Assembly (NCBI GenBank): GCA_020719895.1
Contig: DYPM01000059.1
Location: 1-10,860 of the forward strand
Source: Sulfurovum sp.
GTDB lineage: Bacteria; Campylobacterota; Campylobacteria; Campylobacterales; Sulfurovaceae
DNA length: 10,860 nt
Direction of reading: 5' to 3'
A program made the position numbers and the translations under genes. Below are positions 1-6,909 of the stretch, piece by piece; the stretch's first letter is position 1; every line of letters begins with the position of its first letter. The notes beneath the pieces were generated by a model. That model did no database searches. It was not told the origin of the DNA and was given only the letters and a program-made list of their open reading frames with translations.

Positions 1-13
1 TGGAGATCCAAAA

Positions 14-961
14 CTACTCGGTATCCACGGCTTGAATTGCTTTGAGATATGCTTTATCTGCATCGTCTTTTACTTTTTGTTCTTGCTGAAGAAGTCTTTT
101 TTTGTTCTTCTCTTCTTCTGATACATACACTTCTTTGTCGTCAAGCATATCTTTTTGAATAGGTAACACTACTTTTCGCGTAGTTTGAGATGGGGTAGCT
201 TTTTTTTGAGTTGATTCTGATTTTTGATAACTTTCGTTTTGTTTTTTTTCTTCTGCTTTGACCAACGCCTCTTGTTCACGTTTCTTTTGGGCTATTTTGG
301 CTTCAAGTGCTTCTTTTTTCTTTTTTTCTTTTTCTGCTTTGGCTAATTCTTCTCGTTGGACCAACGCCTCTTGTTCACGTTTCTTTTGGGCTATTTTGGC
401 TTCAAGTGCTTCTTTTTTCTTTTTTTCTTTTTCTGCTTTGGCTGACGACTCTTCTTTGTGTTTTTCATCAAGCAGTTGAGATATTAGTGCTTCTTTTTTA
501 TTTCTTTCTCTCTCTTCTTCTGCTTTGGCTAATTCTTTTTTGTCTTTTGGTTCTTGAGGTTTTTGTGTAACAATTGGTATTTTAGGGATGTCGTGTTTGC
601 TTTGTGGCGTTTTGATAGTAGTAGAGAGATTTGGTATCTCAGGAATTTGTTTGTTTGTTTTGGACGGAGTTTCTTTGGAGATGGGCGTAAGTGTTACTTC
701 GATTTCACTTTCTTCTTGAGGCGGTGTTTGGATTTTATTGTTTTGTTTGGCAGAAGGTATTTTTTGCGGTTCGCTTTCGACAATAGCAGGCTCTTTTTTT
801 TGACTTTTTGAGATTTCTTTTTGTTCTTGAACACTTTTGAGCTCCATAAAGAGATCATTTTGATCTTCATTTAAATTTTTTAAATTTTCTTGAAGACTAA
901 AAGGATTCGCCGATAAAATCACTCCTGAACACACCACACTCATCATTATATACAGTTTCAT
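14..961 (-). CDS. Exported Lys/Glu-rich coiled-coil protein of unknown function (TolA-like composition)
   Basis: I do not recognise a named family. The 315-aa product starts with a signal peptide (residues 1 to about 18, probable cleavage near SA-NPF), so it should be periplasmic or secreted. Residues 55-140 are rich in Pro, Lys, Gln and Thr and look disordered. Residues 140-240 are a highly charged Lys/Glu/Ala helix resembling the TolA stalk, and contain a 28-residue stretch (174-201) repeated exactly at 207-234. The C-terminus (270-315) is again charged. It follows the FtsB-like gene by 28 nt and is last in the recA-eno run visible here. In related genomes I recall an AMIN-domain envelope protein at this place. 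The exported N-terminus with NPF fits that, but I see no AMIN domain. The start has only a weak ribosome site (AAGGG). The reading frame is secure; the function is not. Confidence 0.75.
   Translation of the reverse strand: MKLYIMMSVVCSGVILSANPFSLQENLKNLNEDQNDLFMELKSVQEQKEISKSQKKEPAIVESEPQKIPSAKQNNKIQTPPQEESEIEVTLTPISKETPSKTNKQIPEIPNLSTTIKTPQSKHDIPKIPIVTQKPQEPKDKKELAKAEEERERNKKEALISQLLDEKHKEESSAKAEKEKKKKEALEAKIAQKKREQEALVQREELAKAEKEKKKKEALEAKIAQKKREQEALVKAEEKKQNESYQKSESTQKKATPSQTTRKVVLPIQKDMLDDKEVYVSEEEKNKKRLLQQEQKVKDDADKAYLKAIQAVDTE
260..443 (-). repeat. Exact 85-bp direct repeat, 99-bp period, in frame
   Basis: Bases 260-344 are repeated without mismatch at 359-443. The period of 99 bp equals 33 codons, so the reading frame is kept. 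A shorter related stretch (the ctgctttggctaattct motif) recurs near 525-540. Identity at the DNA level, including third codon positions, points to a recent duplication by slippage or unequal recombination rather than old protein repeats. Confidence 0.95.
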
Positions 962-989
962 CGATCAACCCTTTTTTCTTTTTGCTTCA

Positions 990-1241
990 TTATTCTACTA
1001 GTATTTGTTGTTTTAATTCAAAGTATTCTTGTTGCAATTTTTGATTGCTGTACTGAAGTTGTTTCTCCTCTTTTTTTAAAAGTTCTTTTTTTTTCTCCAA
1101 TTGATTGAGTACCATTAAAGAACTTTCACCAAATAGAAGAACTCCTAAGTAGGCAAACAACAAAGCAAGACCTGCTAAGGTTACCAGTGCTGTCCGTAAT
1201 GACAGACCGACAATCTCAAGAAGCGTCTCTAAAAATTTCAT
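990..1241 (-). CDS. FtsB/DivIC-like small division protein
   Basis: An 83-aa protein with one transmembrane segment (about residues 17-38) followed by a Leu/Lys/Gln-rich coiled coil (about 44-80). This is the architecture of septum formation initiators of the FtsB/DivIC family: single-pass, with the coiled coil in the periplasm, bridging FtsQ and FtsL in the divisome. The gene lies 3 nt after the eno stop, so it is co-transcribed and probably translated by reinitiation; no strong Shine-Dalgarno is visible. A small protein of this kind directly after eno is, from memory, a recurrent arrangement in Campylobacterota (for example Helicobacter and Campylobacter). The assignment rests on topology, length and neighbourhood, not on catalytic residues, so a different single-pass coiled-coil protein is possible. 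Confidence 0.7.
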   Translation of the reverse strand: MKFLETLLEIVGLSLRTALVTLAGLALLFAYLGVLLFGESSLMVLNQLEKKKELLKKEEKQLQYSNQKLQQEYFELKQQILVE

Positions 1242-1244
1242 TTC

Positions 1245-2519
1245 TTACTTTTTGAACGGCGTAGCACCAAGATATTCAGACTGTCCCAACTCCTCTTGAA
1301 TATCAAGCAATCGATTGTATTTTGCGATTCTGTCTGATCTTGCTGTCGAACCTGTTTTGATTTGACCTGTATTCATCGCTACTGCAAAATCAGCGATAAA
1401 AGTATCTTCACTCTCTCCAGACCTGTGAGACATTACACAATTGTATCCACTACGTTGTGCCAATCGGATAGTTTGCATTGTTTCAGAAACTGTTCCGATT
1501 TGATTTGGTTTGATCAAAATTGCATTTGCAATTCTTTTTTCAATTCCCTCTGACAAAATAGAAGCATTCGTAACAAAAAGATCATCCCCTACAAGTTGTA
1601 CTTTATCGCCAAGTACTTCTGTAAGCTCTCTCCAACCATCCCAATCATCTTCGCTCAATCCATCTTCGATAGAGACAATCGGATATTTAGCACAAAGATC
1701 AGCATAATAAGCAACCAGTTGGGAGCTTGTCAACTCTCTTTGTTCTGATTTGAGTAGGTAGTTGCCTTCTTCATTGATTAGTTCAGATGCTGCAACATCA
1801 AGTGCGATAGCGATTTGCTCACCTGCTTTGTAGCCCGCTTTTTCGATTGCTTGCATAATGACCTGAATTGGTTCTTCGTTGCTTTTGAGATTTGGAGCAA
1901 ATCCACCTTCATCTCCAACCGCTGTACTTTCACCCATGCTGTCAATAATCTTTTTGAGTGTGTGATAAACCTCCGCAGAAGCTCTCAAGCCATCTGAAAA
2001 TTGTTCAAATCCTATGGGCATAATCATGTACTCTTGAAAATCAACAGAGTTATTGGCATGCTCTCCACCATTGATAATGTTAAGCATTGGCACAGGCATT
2101 GTAACTGCATTTGCACCGCCAAGATAGCGATAAAGTGGCATTTTCATGCTCATAGCTGCTACTCTAGCAACCGCCATAGAAACGCCAAGTACTGCGTTAG
2201 CACCCAAGTTGCCGTAGTTGTCGGTACCATCAAGATCTTTCATGATCATATCAATCTCAGCTTGATTAAAAGGACTGATACCTACCAATGCATCGTAAAT
2301 AGCACCATTTACATTTTCGCATGCAGTCAAAACCCCCTTGCCCATATAACGATCACCACCATCTCTTAACTCAAGTGCTTCACGCTTTCCTGTACTTGCT
2401 CCGCTAGGCACAATTGCACTTGCGACCGTTCCATCGCTAAGGCTCACTTTTGCTCTTACCGTTGGGTTACCTCTGCTGTCCATTACTTCGTCAGCGACAA
2501 TATCATCAATAAAAACCAT
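1245..2519 (-). CDS. eno: Enolase (phosphopyruvate hydratase)
   Basis: Enolase interconverts 2-phosphoglycerate and phosphoenolpyruvate in the cytoplasm and serves glycolysis or gluconeogenesis. Counting from the chosen ATG (424 aa), the N-terminal MDSRGNPTV motif is at 13-21 and the SGASTG loop at 39-44. The catalytic Glu is in GDEGGF (Glu204). The Mg ligands are in ALDVAASE (Asp241), SIEDGLSEDDW (Glu285) and VGDDLFVTN (Asp312). The catalytic Lys is in LIKPNQIG (Lys337), and SHRSGESED and QIKTG follow. All expected residues are present. In-frame ATGs at 2543 and 2540 would add up to 8 residues, but the ATG at 2519 matches the family N-terminus (MVFIDDI) and has AAAAGGGG 6 nt upstream, so I prefer it. 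It lies downstream of recA and 3 nt before the FtsB-like gene. Confidence 0.97.
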   Translation of the reverse strand: MVFIDDIVADEVMDSRGNPTVRAKVSLSDGTVASAIVPSGASTGKREALELRDGGDRYMGKGVLTACENVNGAIYDALVGISPFNQAEIDMIMKDLDGTDNYGNLGANAVLGVSMAVARVAAMSMKMPLYRYLGGANAVTMPVPMLNIINGGEHANNSVDFQEYMIMPIGFEQFSDGLRASAEVYHTLKKIIDSMGESTAVGDEGGFAPNLKSNEEPIQVIMQAIEKAGYKAGEQIAIALDVAASELINEEGNYLLKSEQRELTSSQLVAYYADLCAKYPIVSIEDGLSEDDWDGWRELTEVLGDKVQLVGDDLFVTNASILSEGIEKRIANAILIKPNQIGTVSETMQTIRLAQRSGYNCVMSHRSGESEDTFIADFAVAMNTGQIKTGSTARSDRIAKYNRLLDIQEELGQSEYLGATPFKK

Positions 2520-2556
2520 TCGAAACCCCTTTTCAACCATCAAAGTTTAATACTTT

Positions 2557-2562
2557 ATTTTA
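2557..2562 (-). promoter_or_regulatory. Possible -10 box for eno
   Basis: The minus strand reads TAAAAT here, 38 nt upstream of the preferred eno ATG, within the AT-rich gap between recA and eno. No clear -35 is visible, which is normal for Campylobacterota promoters. Together with the hairpin after recA it suggests eno may have its own promoter. Confidence 0.3.
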
Positions 2563-2590
2563 TCTTAACTTTCCTAATAACGACCCTTTA

Positions 2591-2611
2591 AGAAAAAGTC
2601 TTTTTAAGACT
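2591..2611 (-). terminator. Weak intrinsic terminator-like hairpin at the end of recA
   Basis: On the minus strand, AGTCTT and AAGACT (2606-2611 and 2597-2602) form a 6-bp stem with an AAA loop, immediately followed by a T-rich run (TTTTTCTT including the stem end). The stem includes the recA stop codon. The stem is short and AT-rich, so it would reduce rather than abolish read-through into eno. Confidence 0.4.
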
Positions 2612-3653
2612 CCTCTTCTATCTCTCCAACGCTATCATCTCCTGTGAGCAGTATATTTCCAAGTCCAAGTCCTTCTTTGATTTTGGCTTCTATCTCTGCA
2701 TACATTATTGGATTTTCTTTGAGGGTTTGTTTGGCGTTCTCTTTGCCTTGTCCTAATTTTTCAGCACCGTAAGAGAACCAAGCTCCTGATTTGTCGATAA
2801 CATCCATTTTGATTCCATAATCAATCAACTCTCCAACAGCAGAGATGCCTTCACCAAACATGATATCAAACTCTGCTTGTCGAAATGGAGGTGCGACTTT
2901 GTTTTTGACCACTTTGGCTTTGACGCGATTTCCAATTTGCGACTCTCCTTGTTTGAGTGTTGCGATTCTTCTTACATCAATACGCACTGAAGCATAAAAC
3001 TTTAGAGCATTTCCTCCTGTCGTAGTCTCAGGACTTCCATATCCCATCGTGCCGATTTTCATACGAATTTGATTGATAAAAATAAGAGTGGTGTTGGTTT
3101 TGTGGAGGATTCCCGTAAGTTTACGTAGTGCTTGCGACATCAACCTCGCCTGAAGTCCTACATGCTGATCTCCCATCTCTCCTTCGATTTCTGTTTTTGG
3201 CGTGAGTGCGGCCACAGAATCAACGACGATAAGATCTACAGCACCCGATCGCACTAATGTTTCAAGCACATCCAACGCTTGCTCTCCAAAGTCAGGTTGA
3301 GAGATGAGAAGATTTTCGGTATCTACGCCGATATTTTTTGCATACAGAACATCCAAAGCATGTTCTGCATCAATAAAAGCACATATCATATTGTTTTTTT
3401 GTGCAGAGGCGATTGTTTGAAGTGCAAGCGTGGTTTTTCCAGAAGACTCTGGTCCATAAATTTCGACAATTCGTCCTTGTGGTATACCGCCAATTCCCAA
3501 TGCCATATCCAAGCCAAGTGAACCCGTAGAGATTGCAGAGATAGGCTCAAACTTTTTGTCTCCCAATCGCATCAGTGTCCCTTTGCCAAATGTTTTATCT
3601 ATCTGCTTGATTGCCATATCAAGTGCTTTTTGTTTGTTTGCATCAATTGCCAT
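2604..3653 (-). CDS. recA: Recombinase RecA
   Basis: RecA polymerises on single-stranded DNA, drives ATP-dependent strand exchange and acts as co-protease in DNA damage responses. The 349-aa product has the Walker A motif GPESSGKT (67-74), the catalytic Glu in DAEHA (Glu97), Walker B LIVVD (141-145), the L1 region around EMGDQHVG (159-166), the L2 loop with GSPETTTGGNALKFY (206-220) and the signature ALKFYASVR (216-224). The C-terminus is acidic (GEIEEES), as usual. There is no intein. The ATG at 3653 is preceded by AAGGAT at good spacing. It is the first gene of the leftward run. I saw no obvious LexA-type box upstream. Confidence 0.98.
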   Translation of the reverse strand: MAIDANKQKALDMAIKQIDKTFGKGTLMRLGDKKFEPISAISTGSLGLDMALGIGGIPQGRIVEIYGPESSGKTTLALQTIASAQKNNMICAFIDAEHALDVLYAKNIGVDTENLLISQPDFGEQALDVLETLVRSGAVDLIVVDSVAALTPKTEIEGEMGDQHVGLQARLMSQALRKLTGILHKTNTTLIFINQIRMKIGTMGYGSPETTTGGNALKFYASVRIDVRRIATLKQGESQIGNRVKAKVVKNKVAPPFRQAEFDIMFGEGISAVGELIDYGIKMDVIDKSGAWFSYGAEKLGQGKENAKQTLKENPIMYAEIEAKIKEGLGLGNILLTGDDSVGEIEEES

Positions 3654-3682
3654 ATTATGTATCCTTTTTTGGAGTAGTTGTT

Positions 3683-3688
3683 ATTGTA
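3683..3688 (-). promoter_or_regulatory. Probable -10 box for recA
   Basis: The minus strand reads TACAAT, preceded by ATATCGC, 30 nt upstream of the recA ATG. Position and sequence fit a sigma-70 -10 element. No convincing -35 is present. Confidence 0.45.
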
Positions 3689-3830
3689 GCGATATTTGAT
3701 TGAAGCATCTGATTAATTCTCAAATTTTGAGACTGTATTTAGTTGGCGTTTTTGGCAGATTCAAAACAAAATTTATAGGAACTCTTTTGGGATGGGTGTG
3801 TTACAATCTCTACTTTATATCTGATGTTAC

Positions 3831-3879
3831 ACACTCAAGCGAACAAGTCCGTTTGAGTGTCAGGGATAAAATTTCCCTG
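3831..3879. repeat. Two abutting inverted repeats
   Basis: ACACTCAAGC (3831-3840) pairs with GTTTGAGTGT (3851-3860): 10 bp with one G-U pair and a 10-nt loop. Directly next to it, CAGGGA (3861-3866) pairs with TCCCTG (3874-3879) around a 7-nt loop. The G-U wobble forms only in plus-strand RNA, so if this is an RNA structure it belongs to the transcript running toward mqnD. No T-run follows either stem. Confidence 0.75.
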
Positions 3880-3928
3880 CAACCCCCTAAAGCTAAGAAA
3901 AACAAGTTTTTCGAGAGTGATAGAGGTT

Positions 3929-3956
3929 TTACGCACTTTTTTACAAAAGTGCGTAA
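3929..3956. repeat. Perfect 12-bp hairpin upstream of mqnD
   Basis: TTACGCACTTTT (3929-3940) and AAAAGTGCGTAA (3945-3956) are perfectly complementary around a TTAC loop. It lies 36 nt upstream of the mqnD ATG. Neither side has a T-tract long enough for a standard terminator, so an operator, a leader hairpin or part of a dispersed repeat are the alternatives. Confidence 0.75.
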
Positions 3957-3992
3957 GATCAGTTAATACTAATTTAAAGAGCCAAAAGATCT

Positions 3993-4853
3993 ATGAAACT
4001 ACAAATAGCACACTCTCCTGATGCCGATGATATTTTTATGTACTATGCGATTAAATTTGGTTGGGTTGATACCAAAGAGTATCAATTTGAAAATCGTGCA
4101 TTAGATATCGAAACACTCAATACAGAAGCGATTCGTGGCACTTATGATGTGACAGCGATTAGTTTTGGAATGTATCCATTGATTAAAGACGAGTACGCAC
4201 TTTTACGTACTGCTGTAAGTTTTGGCGAAGGATATGGGCCTAAACTCATTCGACGCAAAGAAAAACAACTTAAGCCAAACTTCAGAGTCGCCCTTTCGGG
4301 AAAACATACTACCAACGCGATGCTTTTGCGTATCTATTATCCTAAAGCACGTCCAATCTATATGAACTTTATGGAGATCGAAAGAGCGGTCATCAATGGT
4401 GATGTGGATGCTGGAGTTTTGATACATGAGTCTATTCTTGATTTTGACAGTTCGCTTGAAGTAGAAAAAGAGATTTGGGAGATTTGGAGAGAACTCACAG
4501 AAGAAGAGCTTCCGCTTCCTTTGGGGGGAATGGCACTTCGACGAAGTCTGCCACTTCATCGTGCTATTGAGATCGAAGAGATTTTGACTGAAGGTGTCAA
4601 AGTCGCCAATGACCGCAAAGCAGAACTCTCCAAAAAACTTGAAGATGAGAATTTAGTACGCATTGGCGATAAAATGCTTGAGAGATACCTTAATATGTAT
4701 GCCTCAAGTGACTCTATAGAACTTAGCGTGCCACAACTCAAAGCTCTTGATACACTCTATAGCATCGGGTTTGAGCATGGGCTTTGGGATTCACCTCTCA
4801 TTACTGAAGCGTATTTGATTCCAAAAGAGTATCAATCACTTCGCAACGGGTAA
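3993..4853 (+). CDS. mqnD: 1,4-dihydroxy-6-naphthoate synthase (MqnD), futalosine menaquinone pathway
   Basis: MqnD converts cyclic dehypoxanthine futalosine to 1,4-dihydroxy-6-naphthoate, the naphthoquinone precursor of menaquinone in organisms that lack the classical Men route. The 286-aa product has the two-lobed periplasmic-binding-protein-like fold of the MqnA/MqnD family. It begins with HSPDADD (7-13; many homologues have SPCPND), then GKHTTNAMLL (103-112), and GVLIHES (141-147) whose His145 sits in the position of the proposed catalytic His. LPLPLGGMALRRSL (173-186) is also typical of MqnD rather than MqnA. There is no signal peptide, consistent with a cytoplasmic enzyme. The start has a weak Shine-Dalgarno (AAAGAG). 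murB follows 3 nt after the stop. Automated annotation may call this family a substrate-binding protein; MqnA is the main alternative. Confidence 0.82.
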   Translation: MKLQIAHSPDADDIFMYYAIKFGWVDTKEYQFENRALDIETLNTEAIRGTYDVTAISFGMYPLIKDEYALLRTAVSFGEGYGPKLIRRKEKQLKPNFRVALSGKHTTNAMLLRIYYPKARPIYMNFMEIERAVINGDVDAGVLIHESILDFDSSLEVEKEIWEIWRELTEEELPLPLGGMALRRSLPLHRAIEIEEILTEGVKVANDRKAELSKKLEDENLVRIGDKMLERYLNMYASSDSIELSVPQLKALDTLYSIGFEHGLWDSPLITEAYLIPKEYQSLRNG

Positions 4854-4856
4854 ATT

Positions 4857-5633
4857 TTGTTTTTCAAAACTATCGACTTTTCGACATACTCCAGCATCAA
4901 AATAGGTCAGCCTACCAAAGTATTGATGATAGAAAAAGAGGATGAGATTCCTTCCAATCACATTTTGATAGGCGGTGCCAACAATCTTCTTGTGTCACCC
5001 AATCCGCCACCGCTAATGATGCTTTCAAAAGATTTTGCAACGATAGAGATAGAAGATAATTTTCTTGTCATCGGTGCTGCGATACCTACGGGGCGTATTC
5101 TTTCGTTTGCCAAAAAATATAATATTGGAGGATTTGAGTTTGTTGCCAAACTTCCTGGAACACTTGGCGGAATGTTGGCGATGAATGCAGGTGTAAAATC
5201 GTATGAGATTTTTGAGATTTTAGACTCTGTGATGATTAACGGCGTATGGAAAAAAAAGAGTGAGATTCCTCACGGTTATCGTTTTGCTTCATTGGGCGGT
5301 ATAGCCACTGTGGCAAGATTTGAGATTTGTCGCGGATTTGATCCCTCTTTGCTTGAGTCTTTGAAGCAACTTCGTGCCAATCAGCCCAAAGAGCCAAGTG
5401 CAGGTTCGGCATTTAAAAATCCAAAAGCAGATTATGCAGGAAGATTAATTGAAGCAGTGGGACTCAGAGGAGTAAAAAAGGGAGGAATGCAGTGGAGTGA
5501 AGTGCATGCAAATTTTTTAATCAATCTTGGGAATGGAAAATTTGAAGATGCCATTACACTTCTTGAATTGGCAAAGCAAAAAGTCAAAGAGGAGTTCGAT
5601 ATCGAACTCCAAGAAGAGATTAGAAGAGTCTAA
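4857..5633 (+). CDS. murB: UDP-N-acetylenolpyruvoylglucosamine reductase (MurB)
   Basis: MurB is the FAD/NADPH enzyme that reduces UDP-GlcNAc-enolpyruvate to UDP-MurNAc, the second committed step of peptidoglycan precursor synthesis in the cytoplasm. The 258-aa product shows the FAD-binding loops LIGGANNLLV (37-46) and KLPGTLGGMLAMNAG (98-112), the SAGSAFKNP segment (181-189) with the proton-donor Ser184, VHANFLIN (216-223), and the C-terminal LQEEIR in which Glu254 should be the second acid. It is shorter than the usual ~300 aa, as I recall for Campylobacter/Helicobacter MurB. The start is a TTG 3 nt after the mqnD stop, with only GGG (4848-4850) as ribosome site, which suggests coupling to mqnD. 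No ATG fits the family N-terminus. Its stop lies 3 nt from the stop of the convergent lipoprotein gene. Confidence 0.95.
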   Translation: MFFKTIDFSTYSSIKIGQPTKVLMIEKEDEIPSNHILIGGANNLLVSPNPPPLMMLSKDFATIEIEDNFLVIGAAIPTGRILSFAKKYNIGGFEFVAKLPGTLGGMLAMNAGVKSYEIFEILDSVMINGVWKKKSEIPHGYRFASLGGIATVARFEICRGFDPSLLESLKQLRANQPKEPSAGSAFKNPKADYAGRLIEAVGLRGVKKGGMQWSEVHANFLINLGNGKFEDAITLLELAKQKVKEEFDIELQEEIRRV

Positions 5634-5635
5634 TC
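5591..5635. repeat. 20-bp perfect palindrome plus 7-bp hairpin at the murB 3' end
   Basis: Bases 5591-5610 (GGAGTTCGATATCGAACTCC) are a perfect palindrome inside the murB coding sequence. Eight bases later GATTAGA (5618-5624) pairs with TCTAATC (5629-5635) around an AGAG loop that reaches across the murB stop codon. The site lies exactly where two convergent genes meet with 3 nt between stops. Neither stem is followed by a proper T-run, so a bidirectional terminator is only a possibility. Confidence 0.6.
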
Positions 5636-5636
5636 C

Positions 5637-6206
5637 CTATTTGAAACAACGAACGCAACGAATATAGTGACTCTCTTGTGAATCTTTTTTGTAACGGTAA
5701 GCATCTGGCGGATAGACTGAAAAATAACGTTTTGCATCTGCGGGAGTAGATGTCCAAAAGTCTCCATCTCGAGAGTTTACGAAGCGTCTACCATATTCTT
5801 CATGCATAGCACTCAATTCATTTACGCTTGGAAGCCTCCAATCAGAAAACCCATGATAGTAGAGTCTATTGCAATAATTTTTGGCGTGTTCAAAATCTCC
5901 TACTTTACCGACATTGTGATCGGTTTTGTATGCACCATCTTCTGCGTCATTGTAGGTAGCATCTTGCCACATTAGCCGAGTTTCAATATCTTTAAAAACA
6001 CCATCTTTTGCACATACTGATGGAATTGATTTGACCAATGCTGTATCTGGCACTTCCATTGCAGGATTTTCTTGTGTATATTTACTTCCTGTACTCTCTG
6101 TTGTACTTGTCTCTACTGCTTGAGGTGTAGAGGCTAACCAACTAGCACATCCAGAAAATAAAGTGACACCAACTATCGCCATCAACCAAACTGTACGCTT
6201 CATCAT
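5637..6206 (-). CDS. DUF1566 (Lcl C-terminal domain) lipoprotein
   Basis: The 189-aa product carries a lipoprotein signal: a hydrophobic segment and the lipobox LFSGC with Cys20 as lipidated residue. A low-complexity Thr/Ser linker (30-50) follows. Residues 62-188 match the DUF1566 / Lcl_C pattern: RLMWQD (77-82), AKNYC near 108-112, SDWRLPSVNEL (121-131), FWTST (150-154) and IRCVR (182-186). Proteins with this domain are secreted or surface-exposed; their biochemical role is largely unknown. Cysteines 65, 112, 184 and 187 could form disulfides. AAGGAGA lies 4 nt before the ATG at 6206 and 7 nt before a second in-frame ATG at 6203, which may be the true start. The gene is 82 nt downstream of the second YkuD gene and may share its transcript. 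It converges on murB. Confidence 0.85.
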   Translation of the reverse strand: MMKRTVWLMAIVGVTLFSGCASWLASTPQAVETSTTESTGSKYTQENPAMEVPDTALVKSIPSVCAKDGVFKDIETRLMWQDATYNDAEDGAYKTDHNVGKVGDFEHAKNYCNRLYYHGFSDWRLPSVNELSAMHEEYGRRFVNSRDGDFWTSTPADAKRYFSVYPPDAYRYKKDSQESHYIRCVRCFK

Positions 6207-6288
6207 ATACTCTCCTTAACATTATGAAGTAACATCGTATAGTATCGTTTATCAAAAGAAGCTAAATTGGTTACTTTTTAGAGTATTT

Positions 6289-6909
6289 TTAGGGGTATAT
6301 CTCAATCTCTGTACTCATTTTGATTGTATTCCATAGTCGTTCCATGGCTACATTTGTCACAGCGATACATCCTTCTGTCCAATCTTGTGTCAAAGTATAA
6401 GCGTCTCCATTTCCGTTTGCATTCCATATTGGTTGTCCGTGAATGGTGATTCCACCTCCAGAACTTTTGCCTTGTTTTTTTGACTCTTGAATATCTTGTT
6501 GGTTTGGAAAAGAGATTGATAAAGCACGATAGAGTCTCTCGTGGCATTTTTTATTGATAATGCGATAATTGCCAATGGGTGTTCGATAATCTCCTTCTGC
6601 TATCTTGTCTCCTAAGAGTGCATTTTTTCCCATAGAGACGGGAAATGTCTCTACCAACTCACCTTTGCGATAAACCAACATTTTGTGTTCTTTTTTGTAA
6701 ACAACAATCTTATCTGCTCCATACAAAGGATCATTGATATCCTCAATATCAAAATGTGATTGACAATACGAAAGTGCATACATGGAGCTGTTGATATCAG
6801 AAAGATTACTATCTGCTTTTTTAGGCGGGGAAATGCCTTTATTGCTACAGCCTATGGATAAAAACAGTACGAATGTCGCCACTACATAATAGATAAATTT
6901 CATCATCAT
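6289..6909 (-). CDS. YkuD-domain lipoprotein (putative L,D-transpeptidase), second copy
   Basis: From the ATG at 6909 the product is 206 aa: a lipoprotein signal with lipobox LSIGC (Cys21), a short linker, then a YkuD catalytic domain (about 65-205). The active site is clear: ITIHGQP with His157 and DWTEGCIAVTN with nucleophile Cys181; TPIGNYRI (110-117) is also typical. Such enzymes exchange or make 3-3 crosslinks in peptidoglycan or attach proteins to it from the periplasmic side. Some YkuD-fold proteins (Csd6/Pgp2, DpaA) are instead carboxypeptidases or amidases, so the exact reaction is open. Three consecutive ATGs (6909, 6906, 6903) could start it. The first gives a classic ATGA overlap with the stop of the upstream gene; the third has GGGG at better spacing. 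It is clearly a paralogue of the gene at 7294-7881. Confidence 0.9.
   Translation of the reverse strand: MMMKFIYYVVATFVLFLSIGCSNKGISPPKKADSNLSDINSSMYALSYCQSHFDIEDINDPLYGADKIVVYKKEHKMLVYRKGELVETFPVSMGKNALLGDKIAEGDYRTPIGNYRIINKKCHERLYRALSISFPNQQDIQESKKQGKSSGGGITIHGQPIWNANGNGDAYTLTQDWTEGCIAVTNVAMERLWNTIKMSTEIEIYP

Larger units (their letters stand above)
3654..3992. other. Divergent intergenic region recA / mqnD without a convincing gene
   Basis: These 339 bases separate the divergent recA and mqnD genes. The right half (3831-3956) is packed with inverted repeats: 3831-3860, 3861-3879, a weak one at 3897-3912, and 3929-3956. Such a region must hold promoters in both directions. For mqnD a possible -10 (TAATACT) lies near 3964-3970, and its ribosome site is poor. 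An open frame of 88 codons on the plus strand (3700-3966) runs straight through the inverted repeats and resembles no protein I know. Confidence 0.6.

Noticed and set aside
260..443. CRISPR or VNTR array
   Set aside because: Only two full copies exist, they lie inside a coding frame, and the unit is a codon multiple with low-complexity Lys/Glu content, so it is a protein repeat.
258..570. Phe/Ser- and Leu-rich frames on the plus strand opposite the exported coiled-coil gene
   Set aside because: They are antisense shadows of Lys/Glu codons (ctt/ttt runs); their apparent repeats simply mirror the 85-bp duplication.
2520..2543. Eight-residue N-terminal extension of enolase
   Set aside because: Family alignment from memory begins at MVFIDDI, and the strong AAAAGGGG site falls inside this extension, pointing to the ATG at 2519.
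3700..3966. 88-codon open frame on the plus strand between recA and mqnD
   Set aside because: It runs through at least three inverted repeats, has no clear ribosome site, resembles no protein I know, and would start inside the recA promoter region. It is more likely non-coding.
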